Assembly (NCBI GenBank): GCA_027490215.1
Contig: JAIXYO010000019.1
Coordinates: 1-64,000, forward strand
DNA length: 64,000 bases
DNA from: Rubrivivax sp.
GTDB taxonomy: Bacteria; Pseudomonadota; Gammaproteobacteria; Burkholderiales; Burkholderiaceae_C
Reading direction: 5' to 3'
Shown: piece after piece, positions 1 to 8,768 of the stretch
How the letters are laid out: each line of letters begins with the position of its first letter
Numbering within the stretch: position 1 is the stretch's first letter
Position numbers and translations under genes: made by a program
Notes under the pieces: generated by a model
What the model saw: the letters and a program-made list of their open reading frames with translations, nothing else
Database searches by the model: none
What the model was told of the DNA's origin: nothing

Positions 1-27
1 AAGCTGGGGGCTCGGACGGCCGGGTTT

Positions 28-258
28 TCACTCTAGTACCGGCTTCGCAGGTGCGGTGATCGCATCAACAGCAGCCTTGGTACGAGAGTCAGATTCAGCA
101 ATGTAGCGCGCAGCAAGCAGGTGCGCGCCCATCGCGAAGTCCCGGCCATGGGCAGCGATCATCGCGTCGGAGACGCTTGCCAATTGCGCAAAGAATGCGT
201 CCTTGCTGGCCGTCTCTTCCGGGCTCGGTGTGTCGTTTGTGGGTGTGCTCTCGCTCAT
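28..258 (-). CDS. small hypothetical protein, third gene of the cobW-WD40 unit
   Basis: A 76-residue protein that I do not recognise. The ATG at 258 overlaps the stop of the WD40 gene in an ATGA junction and has GGAGA just upstream, so it is probably translated by coupling. The first 20 residues are rich in Ser, Thr, Pro and Glu and look disordered; the middle (AFFAQLASVSDAM onward) looks helical. There is no signal peptide, membrane segment or Cys/His metal motif. A longer reading from 339 is possible but would sit inside the WD40 gene. The function is unknown; position suggests it works with the two genes before it. Confidence 0.6.
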   Translation of the reverse strand: MSESTPTNDTPSPEETASKDAFFAQLASVSDAMIAAHGRDFAMGAHLLAARYIAESDSRTKAAVDAITAPAKPVLE

Positions 259-1427
259 TTCGAAGTCTCCTCTGAGGTGGTTTGTGATGGGTTGCCGCTG
301 GTTCGGAACAGCGCGTCGGGCAGGTTCACCCAGCCGCACAGCCCCCCTTGATTGCCAAAAGCCAGACGCTGTCCGTCGGAAGACCAGGCCAGCGCATTCA
401 GAGCGCCCTCTCCCGAGCCTTTGACAAACAAGGCGTCATCACTGCCCGGACGGCACAAAAGAACGGCGCCGTTGAAGTAGCCAACCGCAATCAGCGTCTG
501 ATGCGGGTGACAAGCGACGGCCGTCACTGGTGTTTTGCTGGCTATGCCGCATTGGGTCGGCTGCTGCGAATTGCCCGGCGGGTCGAAGCTCCAGCACACA
601 GGTCGTGTGGCGCCGCTGGTAACCAGATAGCGGCCATCGTGGGCGAAAGAAAGAGAAAGCGGCTGCCCGCCATAGCCGCTCATCTCCATGTCCATGCCGT
701 CAGACACACGCCAACCATGGAGAGCGTTCTCCTGCATCGCAGAGACAAGGTAGTTGCCGTCTGGACTCCAGCACAGCGCGCGGTGGTAGCCTGGCCAGGC
801 CAGCAGCCGAGTCGCACCGATACAGGGCCACAGCGTCACGCCACCGCTGTGGGCGATTGCCAGAACGAGTCCGTCGGGACTGAATGCAAGCGCGGTGGCT
901 GGCGCTGGCAGCTCGATGGTAGTGCTGGCGCCCGATGAACGACGATGTACGGTGCGGCCATGCGCATACGCCACGCCACCCGCAAGACCGCCTTCGGGGT
1001 GGCCAGCCAATGCCGTGATCCATTCTTCGGTGGTGTGCTCCAACACCGTCGGTGCGCCAGCGCGCGGCAGATAAACGACGCGACCATCATCTCCGCCACT
1101 CACAAAGCCGCCTTGCGGGTGCGCCGCCAGAGCCAGGCAGGTGCCTTGATGACATTCGGCGCGGACAGGGGCCGCCGCAGGCTCATTGGCTGGCACAACC
1201 GTGACACCGCCACCGGGGCGAGGCTGCACACGTGGCCCTTGCGGCCATTTGGTGTCGGCCACAAGCACGTGCCCGTTGCCCAGGGCAAAAGCAGCGGAGT
1301 TGCCGTCGATATCCCAGCTCACCGCAACAGCGGGGGCGTCGACCGACCAAGAAACGCCCATCACCGCCATCAGCGGAGGAGCGACGGTAGCTGGCGGAGC
1401 GCCAGCAGCTTCAGTGACTGAACTCAT
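255..1427 (-). CDS. WD40 repeat protein
   Basis: A 390-residue protein with about seven degenerate WD40-like units, each carrying a turn such as SPDG or HPQGG followed by a W/F-containing strand; examples are SPDGNYLVSA, AHDGRYLVTS and SSDGQRLAFG. This predicts one beta-propeller acting as a protein-binding platform. There is no signal peptide, so it is probably cytoplasmic. The ATG at 1427 lies two bases after the cobW stop and has GAGGTG about six bases upstream. The coupling links it to the upstream G3E GTPase, possibly as a partner or client scaffold; that role is inference. Confidence 0.85.
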   Translation of the reverse strand: MSSVTEAAGAPPATVAPPLMAVMGVSWSVDAPAVAVSWDIDGNSAAFALGNGHVLVADTKWPQGPRVQPRPGGGVTVVPANEPAAAPVRAECHQGTCLALAAHPQGGFVSGGDDGRVVYLPRAGAPTVLEHTTEEWITALAGHPEGGLAGGVAYAHGRTVHRRSSGASTTIELPAPATALAFSPDGLVLAIAHSGGVTLWPCIGATRLLAWPGYHRALCWSPDGNYLVSAMQENALHGWRVSDGMDMEMSGYGGQPLSLSFAHDGRYLVTSGATRPVCWSFDPPGNSQQPTQCGIASKTPVTAVACHPHQTLIAVGYFNGAVLLCRPGSDDALFVKGSGEGALNALAWSSDGQRLAFGNQGGLCGWVNLPDALFRTSGNPSQTTSEETSK

Positions 1428-1429
1428 GA

Positions 1430-2437
1430 CTACACCTCACAGACATCTTCCAAACAATGAACCAGTTCTTCACGCAGCGTCGATTCATCGAGCCGCCTCC
1501 CAATGAAAACCAACTTTGATTCGACCGCCTCACCAGCAGCCCAGGCGCGACCCATCCCGCTGTCCACCGTCATGTGCACAGCCTGAAACACGAAACGACG
1601 TGATTCACCGCTGAACGCAAGGATGCCTTTGGCGCGCAGAAGATCGGCACCGTGCTCGATCACCAGGCGCTGCAACCAGGGCAGAAAGCGCGTGCGTTCG
1701 AAACGCCGATTGAAAGCGATAGACACGCTGCTCACACCCACAGTGTGGCGGCCAGCGTCCACGGGCCGGTAGCCGTGCGGCGACGAGTCGCTGGCCGGCT
1801 TGCCCAGCCCCAGGCTGGGAAGTCGCAACCGCGCGTTGTCGAAAGCCCCGCGGTCAAGCAACTGCGACAAAGGCAACTCCCCGCGGACGACGCGACGCAG
1901 CTCAGCGGTCGGGTTGACCTCCGCCACAGCCTGTTCGGCCGCAGCCAACATCGCCTCGTCCGCCAGATCGGCCTTGTTGAGCAGCACCATGTCTGCCTGC
2001 GCGAGCTGCAAGGCAGCCTCGGGCGTGGAGCTCAATTGCATCGGAAGGTGTCGGGCATCAGCCACGCAGATCACGCTGTCGAGCCGCGTGTGCTGACGAA
2101 GCAGATCGTCGAGTTGAAAGGTTTGCGCCACCGGCGCCGGGTCCGCCAGGCCGGTGGTCTCGATCAGGATGCCATCGAAGCCACCGGGCCGGCGCACGAG
2201 ATTGCTGACCACGCGTACAAGGTCGCCGCGCAGCTTGCAGCAGACGCAGCCGTTGTTCAGCTCGTAGACCTCTTCCTCGGCACCGACCACCAAGTCGCCG
2301 TCGATGCCGATCTCGCCATATTCATTGACGATCACTGCATAGCGCTTCCCATTGGTCTCCCGCAGCAGGCGGTTGAGCAGCGTGGTTTTGCCTGCACCGA
2401 GAAAACCGGTCAGTACAGTCACTGGAATGGGTGCCAT
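1430..2437 (-). CDS. CobW/P47K-family G3E GTPase, putative metallochaperone
   Basis: A 335-residue G3E-family GTPase. It has a Walker A motif GFLGAGKTT at residues 11-19, the family metal motif CVCC at Cys64-Cys67, an NKAD G4 motif at 154-157 and a C-terminal CobW_C domain. Family members (ZigA, YeiR, CobW) insert zinc or cobalt into client proteins. The chosen ATG at 2437 starts [12 protein letters not shown], the usual N-terminus; the frame runs 12 codons further upstream without support. It leads a unit with the WD40 and small genes. The metal is not determined by sequence, and I saw no Zur-type palindrome. Confidence 0.9.
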   Translation of the reverse strand: MAPIPVTVLTGFLGAGKTTLLNRLLRETNGKRYAVIVNEYGEIGIDGDLVVGAEEEVYELNNGCVCCKLRGDLVRVVSNLVRRPGGFDGILIETTGLADPAPVAQTFQLDDLLRQHTRLDSVICVADARHLPMQLSSTPEAALQLAQADMVLLNKADLADEAMLAAAEQAVAEVNPTAELRRVVRGELPLSQLLDRGAFDNARLRLPSLGLGKPASDSSPHGYRPVDAGRHTVGVSSVSIAFNRRFERTRFLPWLQRLVIEHGADLLRAKGILAFSGESRRFVFQAVHMTVDSGMGRAWAAGEAVESKLVFIGRRLDESTLREELVHCLEDVCEV

Positions 2438-2464
2438 CGTGAAATCTCTTGCAGGACGCGAACA

Positions 2465-2480
2465 GCCCCACACATGGGGC
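2465..2480 (-). promoter_or_regulatory. leader hairpin upstream of cobW
   Basis: A perfect 6-bp stem GCCCCA/TGGGGC with a four-base loop, 27 bases before the cobW ATG. No U-tract follows, so it is not a terminator. It would lie in the 5' leader if transcription starts in the AT-rich zone upstream. Confidence 0.35.
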
Positions 2481-2551
2481 AGGCAATTCAGAAACTCAAG
2501 GGATCAGCCTGCGTCACTTGCGAACACCGACCGAAATATGATCACAAGCTG

Positions 2552-2573
2552 TTGATTTTATTGAAAAAATCAA
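2552..2573. promoter_or_regulatory. AT-rich inverted repeat, candidate operator of the cobW unit
   Basis: A perfect 8-bp inverted repeat, TTGATTTT and AAAATCAA, separated by six bases and lying about 115 bp before the cobW start in otherwise GC-rich DNA. Its size fits a binding site for a dimeric repressor. It does not match the Zur consensus known to me. An operator role is inference. Confidence 0.35.
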
Positions 2574-2777
2574 TCAAAAGCTGATGGATTTCCCGACACG
2601 CGGTGAACAACAGGTCGTTGCAAGAATGGACGCTGCTCAAGCAGACACGGGGCTCTTGGTGTCTCGAAACGAGACAGCGTTTTCCCGCTGCCTCTGTTTG
2701 GAAACGATGCTGAGCCGGTCGAGAGTCGCCGCTTTAGCTTGGCGCAGCCGCTGAATCAGCTTGGATTTTTGATCTTT

Positions 2778-2854
2778 TGGTAGGCCGTGTTGGACTTGAA
2801 CCAACGACCAAAGGATTATGAGTCCTCTGCTCTGACCAACTGAGCTAACGGCCC
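2778..2854 (-). tRNA. tRNA with CAT anticodon, probably tRNA-Ile2 (lysidine-modified)
   Basis: A complete 77-base tRNA including an encoded 3' CCA. The acceptor arms are GGGCCGT and ACGGCCT (G1-U72 wobble), the D arm begins AGCTCAG, the anticodon loop is CTCATAA with anticodon CAT, and the T arm contains GTTCAAGTC. The stem and TTCAA T-loop resemble E. coli ileX rather than elongator tRNA-Met, so isoleucine-2 is preferred; tRNA-Met is the alternative. It follows hrcA by 37 bases on the same strand. Confidence 0.9.
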
Positions 2855-2863
2855 GAGCGACTC

Positions 2864-2869
2864 ATTGTA
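2864..2869 (-). promoter_or_regulatory. -10 box of the CAT-anticodon tRNA gene
   Basis: TACAAT on the minus strand, centred about 12 bases before the mature 5' end, would place the start site about three bases before the tRNA. The -35 region shows no good match. The tRNA may therefore be transcribed independently of hrcA. Confidence 0.4.
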
Positions 2870-2891
2870 GGCAAGGGGGTGAAGCAACCGC

Positions 2892-3905
2892 CTACTTGGT
2901 GCTCAGCGCATTGCCGACCAGCCGCGCGGTGATGTCGACAATCTGGATCATCCGGTCGTAGGCCATGCGGGTCGGGCCGATCACGCCAAGCGTGCCGACC
3001 ACGATGCCGTCAACTTCGTAGGGCGCGGACACTACCGACAGTTCCTCGAAGGGCACGACGTGGCTTTCGCCACCGATGTAGATGCGCACGCCCTCGGCGC
3101 GACTGCTGACGTCGAGCAGGCGCATCAGCTGGGTCTTCTGCTCGAACAGATCGAACAGCTTGCGCAGCGAGCCCATGTCTGTCGAAAAATCCTGCACCGT
3201 CAGCAGGTTGCGCTCGCCCGAGATGACAACCTGCTCCTGGCTGTCAGCCACCGCCTCACTGCCCGCCTGCACCGCCGCCTGCATCAGGGTGGCGATCTCG
3301 CCGCGCAGCGCATCGACCTCGGTCTTCAAACGCTCGCGCACTTCCTCGAGGGTACGCCCAGCGTAGTGGGCTGTAAGGAAATTGCTGGCTTCGATCAGCT
3401 GGGCCTGGGTGTAGTCCTTGGCGGTGAAGATGACCCGGTTCTGCACGTCGCCGTCGGGGGCCACCAGAATCACGAGCACGCGCCGTTCGCTCAGACGCAT
3501 GAACTCGATATGGTGGAACACGCTGGTCTTGCGCGGCGCGGTGATGACGCCAACAAAATTCGACAAACTCGACAGCATCTGCGCCGCGTTGGCAATCACT
3601 CGCTGCGGCTGGTCGGCCTGTAGCTGCGTTTCGAAGGCCGGCGACTGCTGCAGGTGCAAGGGCTGCGCCGTCATCATCGTGTCGACGAAAACGCGGTAAC
3701 CGCGTGCCGTGGGAATGCGCCCGGCACTGGTGTGGGGACTGGCAATCAGACCGAGCTCTTCCAGATCGGCCATCACATTGCGGATGGTGGCAGGCGACAA
3801 CTCCAGCCCGGAGGCCTTGGAGAGAGTGCGCGAACCGACTGGCTGGCCATCGGCGATGTAGCGCTCGACCAGGGTCTTCAGAAGGGTTCGAGCGCGATCG
3901 TCCAT
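2892..3905 (-). CDS. hrcA: heat-inducible transcription repressor HrcA
   Basis: A 337-residue HrcA, a normal length. The N-terminal winged helix ([38 protein letters not shown]) binds CIRCE operators of chaperone genes; the C-terminal GAF-like part senses the chaperone state. The ATG at 3905 gives the family N-terminus MDDRAR. The frame stays open to 3977, but that would overlap nadK. No Shine-Dalgarno precedes the ATG. I see no CIRCE element nearby, so autoregulation is not supported here. Divergent from nadK with 70 bp between them. Confidence 0.95.
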   Translation of the reverse strand: MDDRARTLLKTLVERYIADGQPVGSRTLSKASGLELSPATIRNVMADLEELGLIASPHTSAGRIPTARGYRVFVDTMMTAQPLHLQQSPAFETQLQADQPQRVIANAAQMLSSLSNFVGVITAPRKTSVFHHIEFMRLSERRVLVILVAPDGDVQNRVIFTAKDYTQAQLIEASNFLTAHYAGRTLEEVRERLKTEVDALRGEIATLMQAAVQAGSEAVADSQEQVVISGERNLLTVQDFSTDMGSLRKLFDLFEQKTQLMRLLDVSSRAEGVRIYIGGESHVVPFEELSVVSAPYEVDGIVVGTLGVIGPTRMAYDRMIQIVDITARLVGNALSTK

Positions 3906-3914
3906 GCGATTTTC

Positions 3915-3920
3915 ATTGTA
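3915..3920 (-). promoter_or_regulatory. candidate -10 box for hrcA
   Basis: TACAAT on the minus strand lies ten bases before the hrcA ATG. A start site six or seven bases downstream would leave a leader of about three bases, matching the lack of a ribosome binding site. The -35 region is poor. Confidence 0.35.
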
Positions 3921-3961
3921 TGGCGCGAGGGCTTTTTGACACCGTGATGCGAAAAGTGCTG

Positions 3962-3970
3962 TGGTGTAAT
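3962..3970 (+). promoter_or_regulatory. candidate extended -10 box for nadK
   Basis: TGGTGTAAT reads as an extended -10 element (TGn plus TGTAAT) ending five bases before the nadK ATG. A perfect TTGACA lies at 3936-3941, but 23 bp from this box. Either combination puts the transcription start within about five bases of the start codon. Confidence 0.35.
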
Positions 3971-3975
3971 TCCGC

Positions 3976-4851
3976 ATGAAAAGCCGGTTTCGTCATGCCG
4001 CACTGGTCGGAAAGTACAACGCGCTGGGAAGTCGCAGCGTGCTCGACGAGGTCGCTCGCTTTCTCATCGGGCAGGGGCTAGAAGTCTCGATGGAGCACGA
4101 GACTGCGCTAAACACCGGCCTCACAGACTACGGCGCGCTCACCCCGGCACAACTAGGTCGGTGCTGCGACATTGCAGTGGTGGTCGGCGGCGACGGCACG
4201 ATGCTGGGCATCGCCCGCCAGATGGCCCGCTTCAACATCCCGTTGGTCGGCATCAACCAGGGACGACTTGGCTTCATCACCGATATCCCGATCGGAGAAT
4301 TCGCCGCCGCACTGGCACCGATGATCGCTGGCAGCTACGAGGAAGAGCATCGCACGATGCTTGAAGGCAGCGTTCGGCGAGACGGCGAGACCATTTTCGA
4401 AGCCTTCGCGCTGAATGATGTGGTGGTGAGCCGCGGGGCCACCTCGAGCATGGTCGAGCTGAAGATCGACATCGGCGGAGAGTTCGTCGCCAACCTCCGC
4501 GCCGACGGCCTGATCGTCGCGTCGCCCACTGGCTCCACCGCTTACGCACTGTCGGCGGGCGGGCCGATCCTGCACCACAGCATCCCGGGGTTGGTGCTGG
4601 TGCCGATTGCGCCGCACGACCTGTCGAACCGGCCCATCGTGTTGCCCGACTCGGGCGAGATCAGCGTGGAAATCGTTGCCGGCCGCGATGCCAGCGTCAA
4701 TTTCGACATGCAGAGCCTCGCCAGCCTGCTGCACGGCGACCGCATCACCGTGCGCCGCGCCGCGTTTCAAGCGCGCTTCCTGCACCCGCCGGGCTGGAGC
4801 TATTACGCCACGCTGCGCCGCAAGCTGCACTGGAACTCGGGAACCTCGTGA
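3976..4851 (+). CDS. nadK: NAD kinase
   Basis: A 291-residue ATP-NAD kinase that phosphorylates NAD to NADP in the cytoplasm. The nucleotide-binding GGDGT is at residues 71-75, followed by the family segments [16 protein letters not shown] and the [15 protein letters not shown] loop. The length is normal. The ATG at 3976 gives the expected start (RHAALVGKY) but has no Shine-Dalgarno, and a -10 element ends just before it, so the mRNA may be leaderless. The nadK-recN order is common in proteobacteria. The gap to recN is filled by a GC-rich repeat. Confidence 0.97.
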   Translation: MKSRFRHAALVGKYNALGSRSVLDEVARFLIGQGLEVSMEHETALNTGLTDYGALTPAQLGRCCDIAVVVGGDGTMLGIARQMARFNIPLVGINQGRLGFITDIPIGEFAAALAPMIAGSYEEEHRTMLEGSVRRDGETIFEAFALNDVVVSRGATSSMVELKIDIGGEFVANLRADGLIVASPTGSTAYALSAGGPILHHSIPGLVLVPIAPHDLSNRPIVLPDSGEISVEIVAGRDASVNFDMQSLASLLHGDRITVRRAAFQARFLHPPGWSYYATLRRKLHWNSGTS

Positions 4852-4854
4852 TGT

Positions 4855-4925
4855 GCCCCCCACGCTCATTGCCTTCGCTGCCCCCCGAGGGGGGGCGTCA
4901 GCGCCTTCGGGCGGCCGGGCAGCAC
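4855..4925 (+). repeat. GC-rich intergenic repeat, copy A
   Basis: Begins with GCCCCCCACG, has a core dyad CTGCCCCCCGAGGGGGG and ends GCGGCCGGGCAGCAC. It fills the nadK-recN gap from four bases after the nadK stop to five bases before the recN ATG. A diverged copy in the same transcriptional orientation lies at 25757-25823. Similar GC-rich intergenic elements are known from Comamonadaceae genomes. Confidence 0.7.
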
Positions 4926-4929
4926 TGAC

Positions 4930-6624
4930 ATGTGGCGGCGCCTGGTTCTGCGCGATTTCGTCATCGTGACCGCGCTCGACGTGGAGCTTGCTGGAGGCTT
5001 CTCTGTGCTCACCGGTGAAACTGGCGCCGGCAAGTCGATCCTGATCGATGCACTGCAACTCGCACTCGGCGGCCGAGGCGATGTCGGCGTGGTGCGCGAA
5101 GGCGCGCAGCGCTGCGAGATCAGCGCCGAATTCGACACGCCTCCCGGATTGAGGGCCTGGTTGACCGAAGCCGGATTCGACGCCGCCGACAGCCTGCTGC
5201 TGCGCCGCACGATCGACACCCAGGGCAAGAGCCGAGCCTGGGTCAATGGCAGCACAGCAACGATTGCGCAGTTGCGTGAGATCGCTGACCACCTGGTGGA
5301 CATCCACGGCCAGCATGCCTGGCAAAGCCTGACCCGGCCTGCCGCGGTGCGCGAGATGCTTGACGCCTACGCAGGCGTCGACACGTACGTGCTCGGCAGT
5401 TCCTGGGGGGAGTGGCGTTCGGCCAGCGACGCTCTGGCGCGAGCACAAACGCAGCAGGCCGACATTGATCGCGAGCGCGAGCGGCTGGCATGGCAGATCG
5501 GCGAGGTCGACAAGCTCGCGCCCGGCGCTGATGAATGGGCGGAGCTGAACACCGAGCACACCCGACTGGCGAATGTGCAAACCCTGCTCGACGCCGCCCG
5601 CGAAGCACTTGACGCCGTCAGCGAGACCGATGACAGCGCCAACACGCTGACCGGCCGGGCGATCGACCGCCTGCGCGATGCTGCAGAGATCGACGGCGAG
5701 CTCGCCGCAGTGGTCGAAGTGCTGCAGGGTGCCCAGGCACAGCTGCAGGACGCGGCGCATACGCTGTCGGGTTTCCTGAACGACACCGACGCCGATCCCG
5801 AGCGCCTCGGCGAGCTCGACGAACGGCTGTCGGCCTGGATGGGCTTGGCACGCCGTTACCGCCGCCCGCCCGCTGACCTGGCCGCGCTGCTGGCGCAGTG
5901 GAAAGGCGAGCTGCGTGCACTCGACGCAGCAGCCGACCTGGACGCGCAGCGGGCGCGGCTGGCGCAGGCACGATTGGCCTATGAAGCGGAAGCCTCCCGC
6001 GTGTCGGCGACCCGCCGGCTGGCGGCTCCGAAGCTGTCGGATGCCGTCTCGCGGGCGATGCAGCAGCTTGGCATGGTCGGCGGTCGATTCGAGGTGCTGC
6101 TCACGGCGCAGGATTCGCCCCAATCTTTCGGCATGGAGTCGGCCGAGTTCCTGGTCGCCGGGCACGCAGGAGGTACGCCAAGGCCGCTGGCGAAGGTGGC
6201 GTCGGGCGGCGAGCTGTCTCGCATCGCGCTGGCGATCGCGGTAACAACCAGTCAGCTGCGCCGGGGCGACGCAAGCGCCGGCACGCTGATCTTCGACGAG
6301 ATCGATGCCGGAGTCGGGGGCGCAGTGGCCGACACCGTCGGGCGTTTGATGAAGCAGCTGGGGGCCGATCGTCAGGTGCTGGCCGTCACCCATCTGCCAC
6401 AGGTCGCCGCCAGTGCCGACCACCATCACGTGGTGGCCAAGTCCATGGCCGGCGGCGTGGTGCGCAGCGAGATCCATGACGTGACAGGTGAGGCCCGTGT
6501 CGTCGAGATCGCGCGCATGCTGGCTGGCGAGCGTCTCTCGGGCACCAGCCTCGCGCACGCGCAGGAGATGCTGGACATGGGTCTGACCTCCGGCACAGAC
6601 ACACCGTACACACGACAGGAGTAG
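4930..6624 (+). CDS. recN: DNA repair protein RecN
   Basis: A 564-residue SMC-like ATPase acting in double-strand break repair. Walker A GETGAGKS is at 29-36, the ABC signature SGGELSR near 423 and Walker [10 protein letters not shown] near 452. The middle is Ala/Glu/Arg-rich coiled coil. The N-terminus resembles E. coli RecN. No Shine-Dalgarno is visible because the GC-rich repeat abuts the start. Its last codons carry AGGAG, which serves as the ribosome binding site of rapZ. Confidence 0.96.
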   Translation: MWRRLVLRDFVIVTALDVELAGGFSVLTGETGAGKSILIDALQLALGGRGDVGVVREGAQRCEISAEFDTPPGLRAWLTEAGFDAADSLLLRRTIDTQGKSRAWVNGSTATIAQLREIADHLVDIHGQHAWQSLTRPAAVREMLDAYAGVDTYVLGSSWGEWRSASDALARAQTQQADIDRERERLAWQIGEVDKLAPGADEWAELNTEHTRLANVQTLLDAAREALDAVSETDDSANTLTGRAIDRLRDAAEIDGELAAVVEVLQGAQAQLQDAAHTLSGFLNDTDADPERLGELDERLSAWMGLARRYRRPPADLAALLAQWKGELRALDAAADLDAQRARLAQARLAYEAEASRVSATRRLAAPKLSDAVSRAMQQLGMVGGRFEVLLTAQDSPQSFGMESAEFLVAGHAGGTPRPLAKVASGGELSRIALAIAVTTSQLRRGDASAGTLIFDEIDAGVGGAVADTVGRLMKQLGADRQVLAVTHLPQVAASADHHHVVAKSMAGGVVRSEIHDVTGEARVVEIARMLAGERLSGTSLAHAQEMLDMGLTSGTDTPYTRQE

Positions 6625-6629
6625 CCCTC

Positions 6630-7637
6630 ATGAACGCCACAGACGACCGTGAAGCAAGGGCGGCTGACGAGCGCAGCGGGGAAGAGGCAGAACGCGAAGT
6701 CGTACTGGTCACGGGCATTTCTGGCTCGGGCAAATCGGTCGCGCTCCATGCGCTCGAAGACGCCGGTTTCTTCTGCGTCGACAACCTGCCGCCCGAGCTG
6801 CTGCGCGGCTTTCTGCAACTGGAGCACAGGCTGCACGACCAGCGTGTGGCGATTGCAGTCGATGTGCGCAGTGCCGGTTCACTGCCGTACCTGCTGCCGC
6901 TGCTCAAGCAGCTCAACGATGAAGGCGTTCGGGTGCGCTCGATATTTCTCGATGCCAGCACCGATGCGCTGGTGCGCCGCTTCTCGGAAACGCGCCGCCC
7001 TCACCCCTTGTCGCAAGGCCCGGGGCGTACACATGACCACCGAGATCAGCATGATGACGACACCAGCTACACGATCCCTGGTGATCTCGAGCTGGAGCGG
7101 GTGTCAGCACCCGATGGCCATCGGGCACTGATCGACGCGATCGAACTGGAGCGCCAGCTGTTGTCGGAGCTGCGCGAGGTCTCGACGGTGATTGACACCA
7201 GTCAGTTGCGCCCCGCCCAGCTTCGCATCTGGATCCGCGATCTGATGAGCGGCACCGGCAACCGGCTGACGCTGGTGTTCGAGTCGTTCGCGTTCAAGCA
7301 TGGCGTACCGCTGGACGCCGACTACGTGTTCGACGTTCGGGTACTGCCGAACCCGCACTACGTGCGTGAACTGCAGCCGCAGGATGGGCGCGATGCGCCC
7401 GTGGTGGCTTACCTCGAAGCGCAACCAGATGTCATCGAGATGTTGTCGCACATCGAGGCCTTCCTGACGCGCTGGCTGCCGGCCTTCAACAACGACCAGC
7501 GCAGCTACCTGACTGTGGCCATCGGCTGCACGGGTGGTCAGCACCGCTCGGTTTATTTCGTCGAGATGCTGGCGCGCCGCTTCGCCGGTAGTACGGTGAC
7601 GCTGATACGCCATCGCGAGCTCGACGCGCGCGACTGA
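6630..7637 (+). CDS. rapZ: RapZ/YvcJ-family nucleotide-binding protein (RNase adapter)
   Basis: A 335-residue member of the RapZ/YvcJ P-loop family, about 50 residues longer than E. coli RapZ. The Walker A GISGSGKS is at 29-36; [20 protein letters not shown] and [13 protein letters not shown] are conserved C-terminal blocks. In E. coli RapZ brings RNase E to GlmZ; whether that target exists here is unknown. Residues 129-163 form an insertion rich in His and Asp ([11 protein letters not shown]) not present in E. coli. An acidic 22-residue N-terminal extension precedes the fold. The gene starts five bases after recN and is probably cotranscribed. Confidence 0.93.
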   Translation: MNATDDREARAADERSGEEAEREVVLVTGISGSGKSVALHALEDAGFFCVDNLPPELLRGFLQLEHRLHDQRVAIAVDVRSAGSLPYLLPLLKQLNDEGVRVRSIFLDASTDALVRRFSETRRPHPLSQGPGRTHDHRDQHDDDTSYTIPGDLELERVSAPDGHRALIDAIELERQLLSELREVSTVIDTSQLRPAQLRIWIRDLMSGTGNRLTLVFESFAFKHGVPLDADYVFDVRVLPNPHYVRELQPQDGRDAPVVAYLEAQPDVIEMLSHIEAFLTRWLPAFNNDQRSYLTVAIGCTGGQHRSVYFVEMLARRFAGSTVTLIRHRELDARD

Positions 7638-7653
7638 GCGTCGATCGGCCGCA

Positions 7654-8724
7654 TCAACTCAGCAGCAGTCTGCGCAGCGGTGCCGGCAGGCCCGCGGCCA
7701 GGGCCTCGTCTTGCGTGAACCAGCGACCAGTCGGCCAGGCGGTCACGATGGAGCAGGCAGTCTTGTCGTCCAGATCAGGCGGCAGGTTCCAGCGCACCGG
7801 GTGCAAGGTCCAGTCGAGGTGGGTCAGCACATGGGTGAATGACACCAGCTTTTCAGCGTGGCCCGGCCAGCCAGCGCAGTGCCGTTCAAAGTTGGTGGAA
7901 GTGTCGAATTCCGGCAAGCTCCACAGCCCCGCCCACACCCCTTGATCGGGACGCTGCGCCAGCCAAACCCGATCGCGCCAGGACAGCCAAAGCCACAGAT
8001 GTTCGCGCTTGCTTCGCTTGAGCTTGCGCGTTTTCACCGGAAAGCGCGCCTGCGTTTGCGTGGCGGCAGCGACGCAACGCTCGCGCACCGGGCACAGCAA
8101 GCACTGCGGCGCACGCACGCTGCACAGCGTTGCTCCCAGGTCCATCAAACCTTGCGTGTAGGCCTCGATCCCCTGCTCGGGCAGCAGGCCAGCGGCCCGG
8201 GCCCACAGGGAGCGTTCCTGGGCAGCCTCCGCCAGATCGCCTTCGAAGCCAAGCACCCGCGTCAACACCCGTTTCACATTGCCGTCCAGGATGGCCACAC
8301 GCTCGCCGAAGCAGAACGCGGCTACCGCTGCGGCGGTCGAGCGGCCGATGCCCGGCAGGCTTTGCAACTGCTCGCTGGTTCTCGGAAATTCGCCGCCATG
8401 CTGCGCCACCACCGCCTGTGCACAGCGGTGCAGATTGCGTGCGCGGCTGTAGTAGCCCAAGCCGCTCCAGAGGGCGAGCACCTCGTCCTGCGACGCCACC
8501 GCGAGTGCTTCCACATCGGGGAAGCGCTGCAGGAAACGGTCGTAGTACGCCAGCACCGTCGTCACCTGCGTTTGCTGCAGCATGATTTCTGACAGCCAGA
8601 CGCGGTAAGGATCGCGGGTGCGCTGCCAGGGAAGGCCATGCCGGCCGTGCTGCAGTTGCCATTGAATCAGTTGCGACGAGAACGCCAACGCCGACGCTGG
8701 CTCGCCTGGATCGAGTCCACTCAC
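7654..8724 (-). CDS. mutY: A/G-specific adenine glycosylase MutY
   Basis: A 356-residue glycosylase that removes adenine opposite 8-oxoguanine. It shows EIMLQQTQV with the catalytic Glu, the helix-hairpin-helix LPGIGRST, the catalytic Asp in ILDGNVKRV, a C-X6-C-X2-C-X5-C iron-sulphur cluster (CSVRAPQCLLCPVRERC) and a C-terminal NUDIX-like domain. The start is uncertain: GTG at 8724 gives the usual length and no overlap, whereas the open frame reaches 8838 inside the preceding gene. It pairs functionally with mutM two genes upstream. Convergent with rapZ. Confidence 0.93.
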   Translation of the reverse strand: MSGLDPGEPASALAFSSQLIQWQLQHGRHGLPWQRTRDPYRVWLSEIMLQQTQVTTVLAYYDRFLQRFPDVEALAVASQDEVLALWSGLGYYSRARNLHRCAQAVVAQHGGEFPRTSEQLQSLPGIGRSTAAAVAAFCFGERVAILDGNVKRVLTRVLGFEGDLAEAAQERSLWARAAGLLPEQGIEAYTQGLMDLGATLCSVRAPQCLLCPVRERCVAAATQTQARFPVKTRKLKRSKREHLWLWLSWRDRVWLAQRPDQGVWAGLWSLPEFDTSTNFERHCAGWPGHAEKLVSFTHVLTHLDWTLHPVRWNLPPDLDDKTACSIVTAWPTGRWFTQDEALAAGLPAPLRRLLLS

Positions 8725-8768
8725 GGCGGGTTGACTGGCAGTGGGCAGCACGGCCCCAGCTGCAACAT

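Larger units (their letters stand above)
2438..2777. other. intergenic region upstream of cobW
   Basis: This 340-bp stretch separates the cobW start from the 3' end of the upstream tRNA. I see no coding region. It holds two dyads: a GC-rich hairpin close to cobW at 2465-2480 and an AT-rich 8-bp inverted repeat at 2552-2573. The AT-rich part is the likely promoter zone. I could not fix a convincing -35/-10 pair. Confidence 0.6.

Noticed and set aside
2438-2777. Zur box upstream of cobW
   Set aside because: No TGTTAT-type palindrome is present; the inverted repeat at 2552-2573 is different.
3906-3975. CIRCE element in front of hrcA
   Set aside because: No TTAGCACTC-N9-GAGTGCTAA pattern; only a single AGTGCT occurs.
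4153-6558. 801-codon open frame on the minus strand
   Set aside because: It is antisense to nadK and recN, which have full family motifs. Long antisense frames are expected in GC-rich coding DNA, and the translation is rich in Arg, Gln, Gly and His without a recognisable domain.
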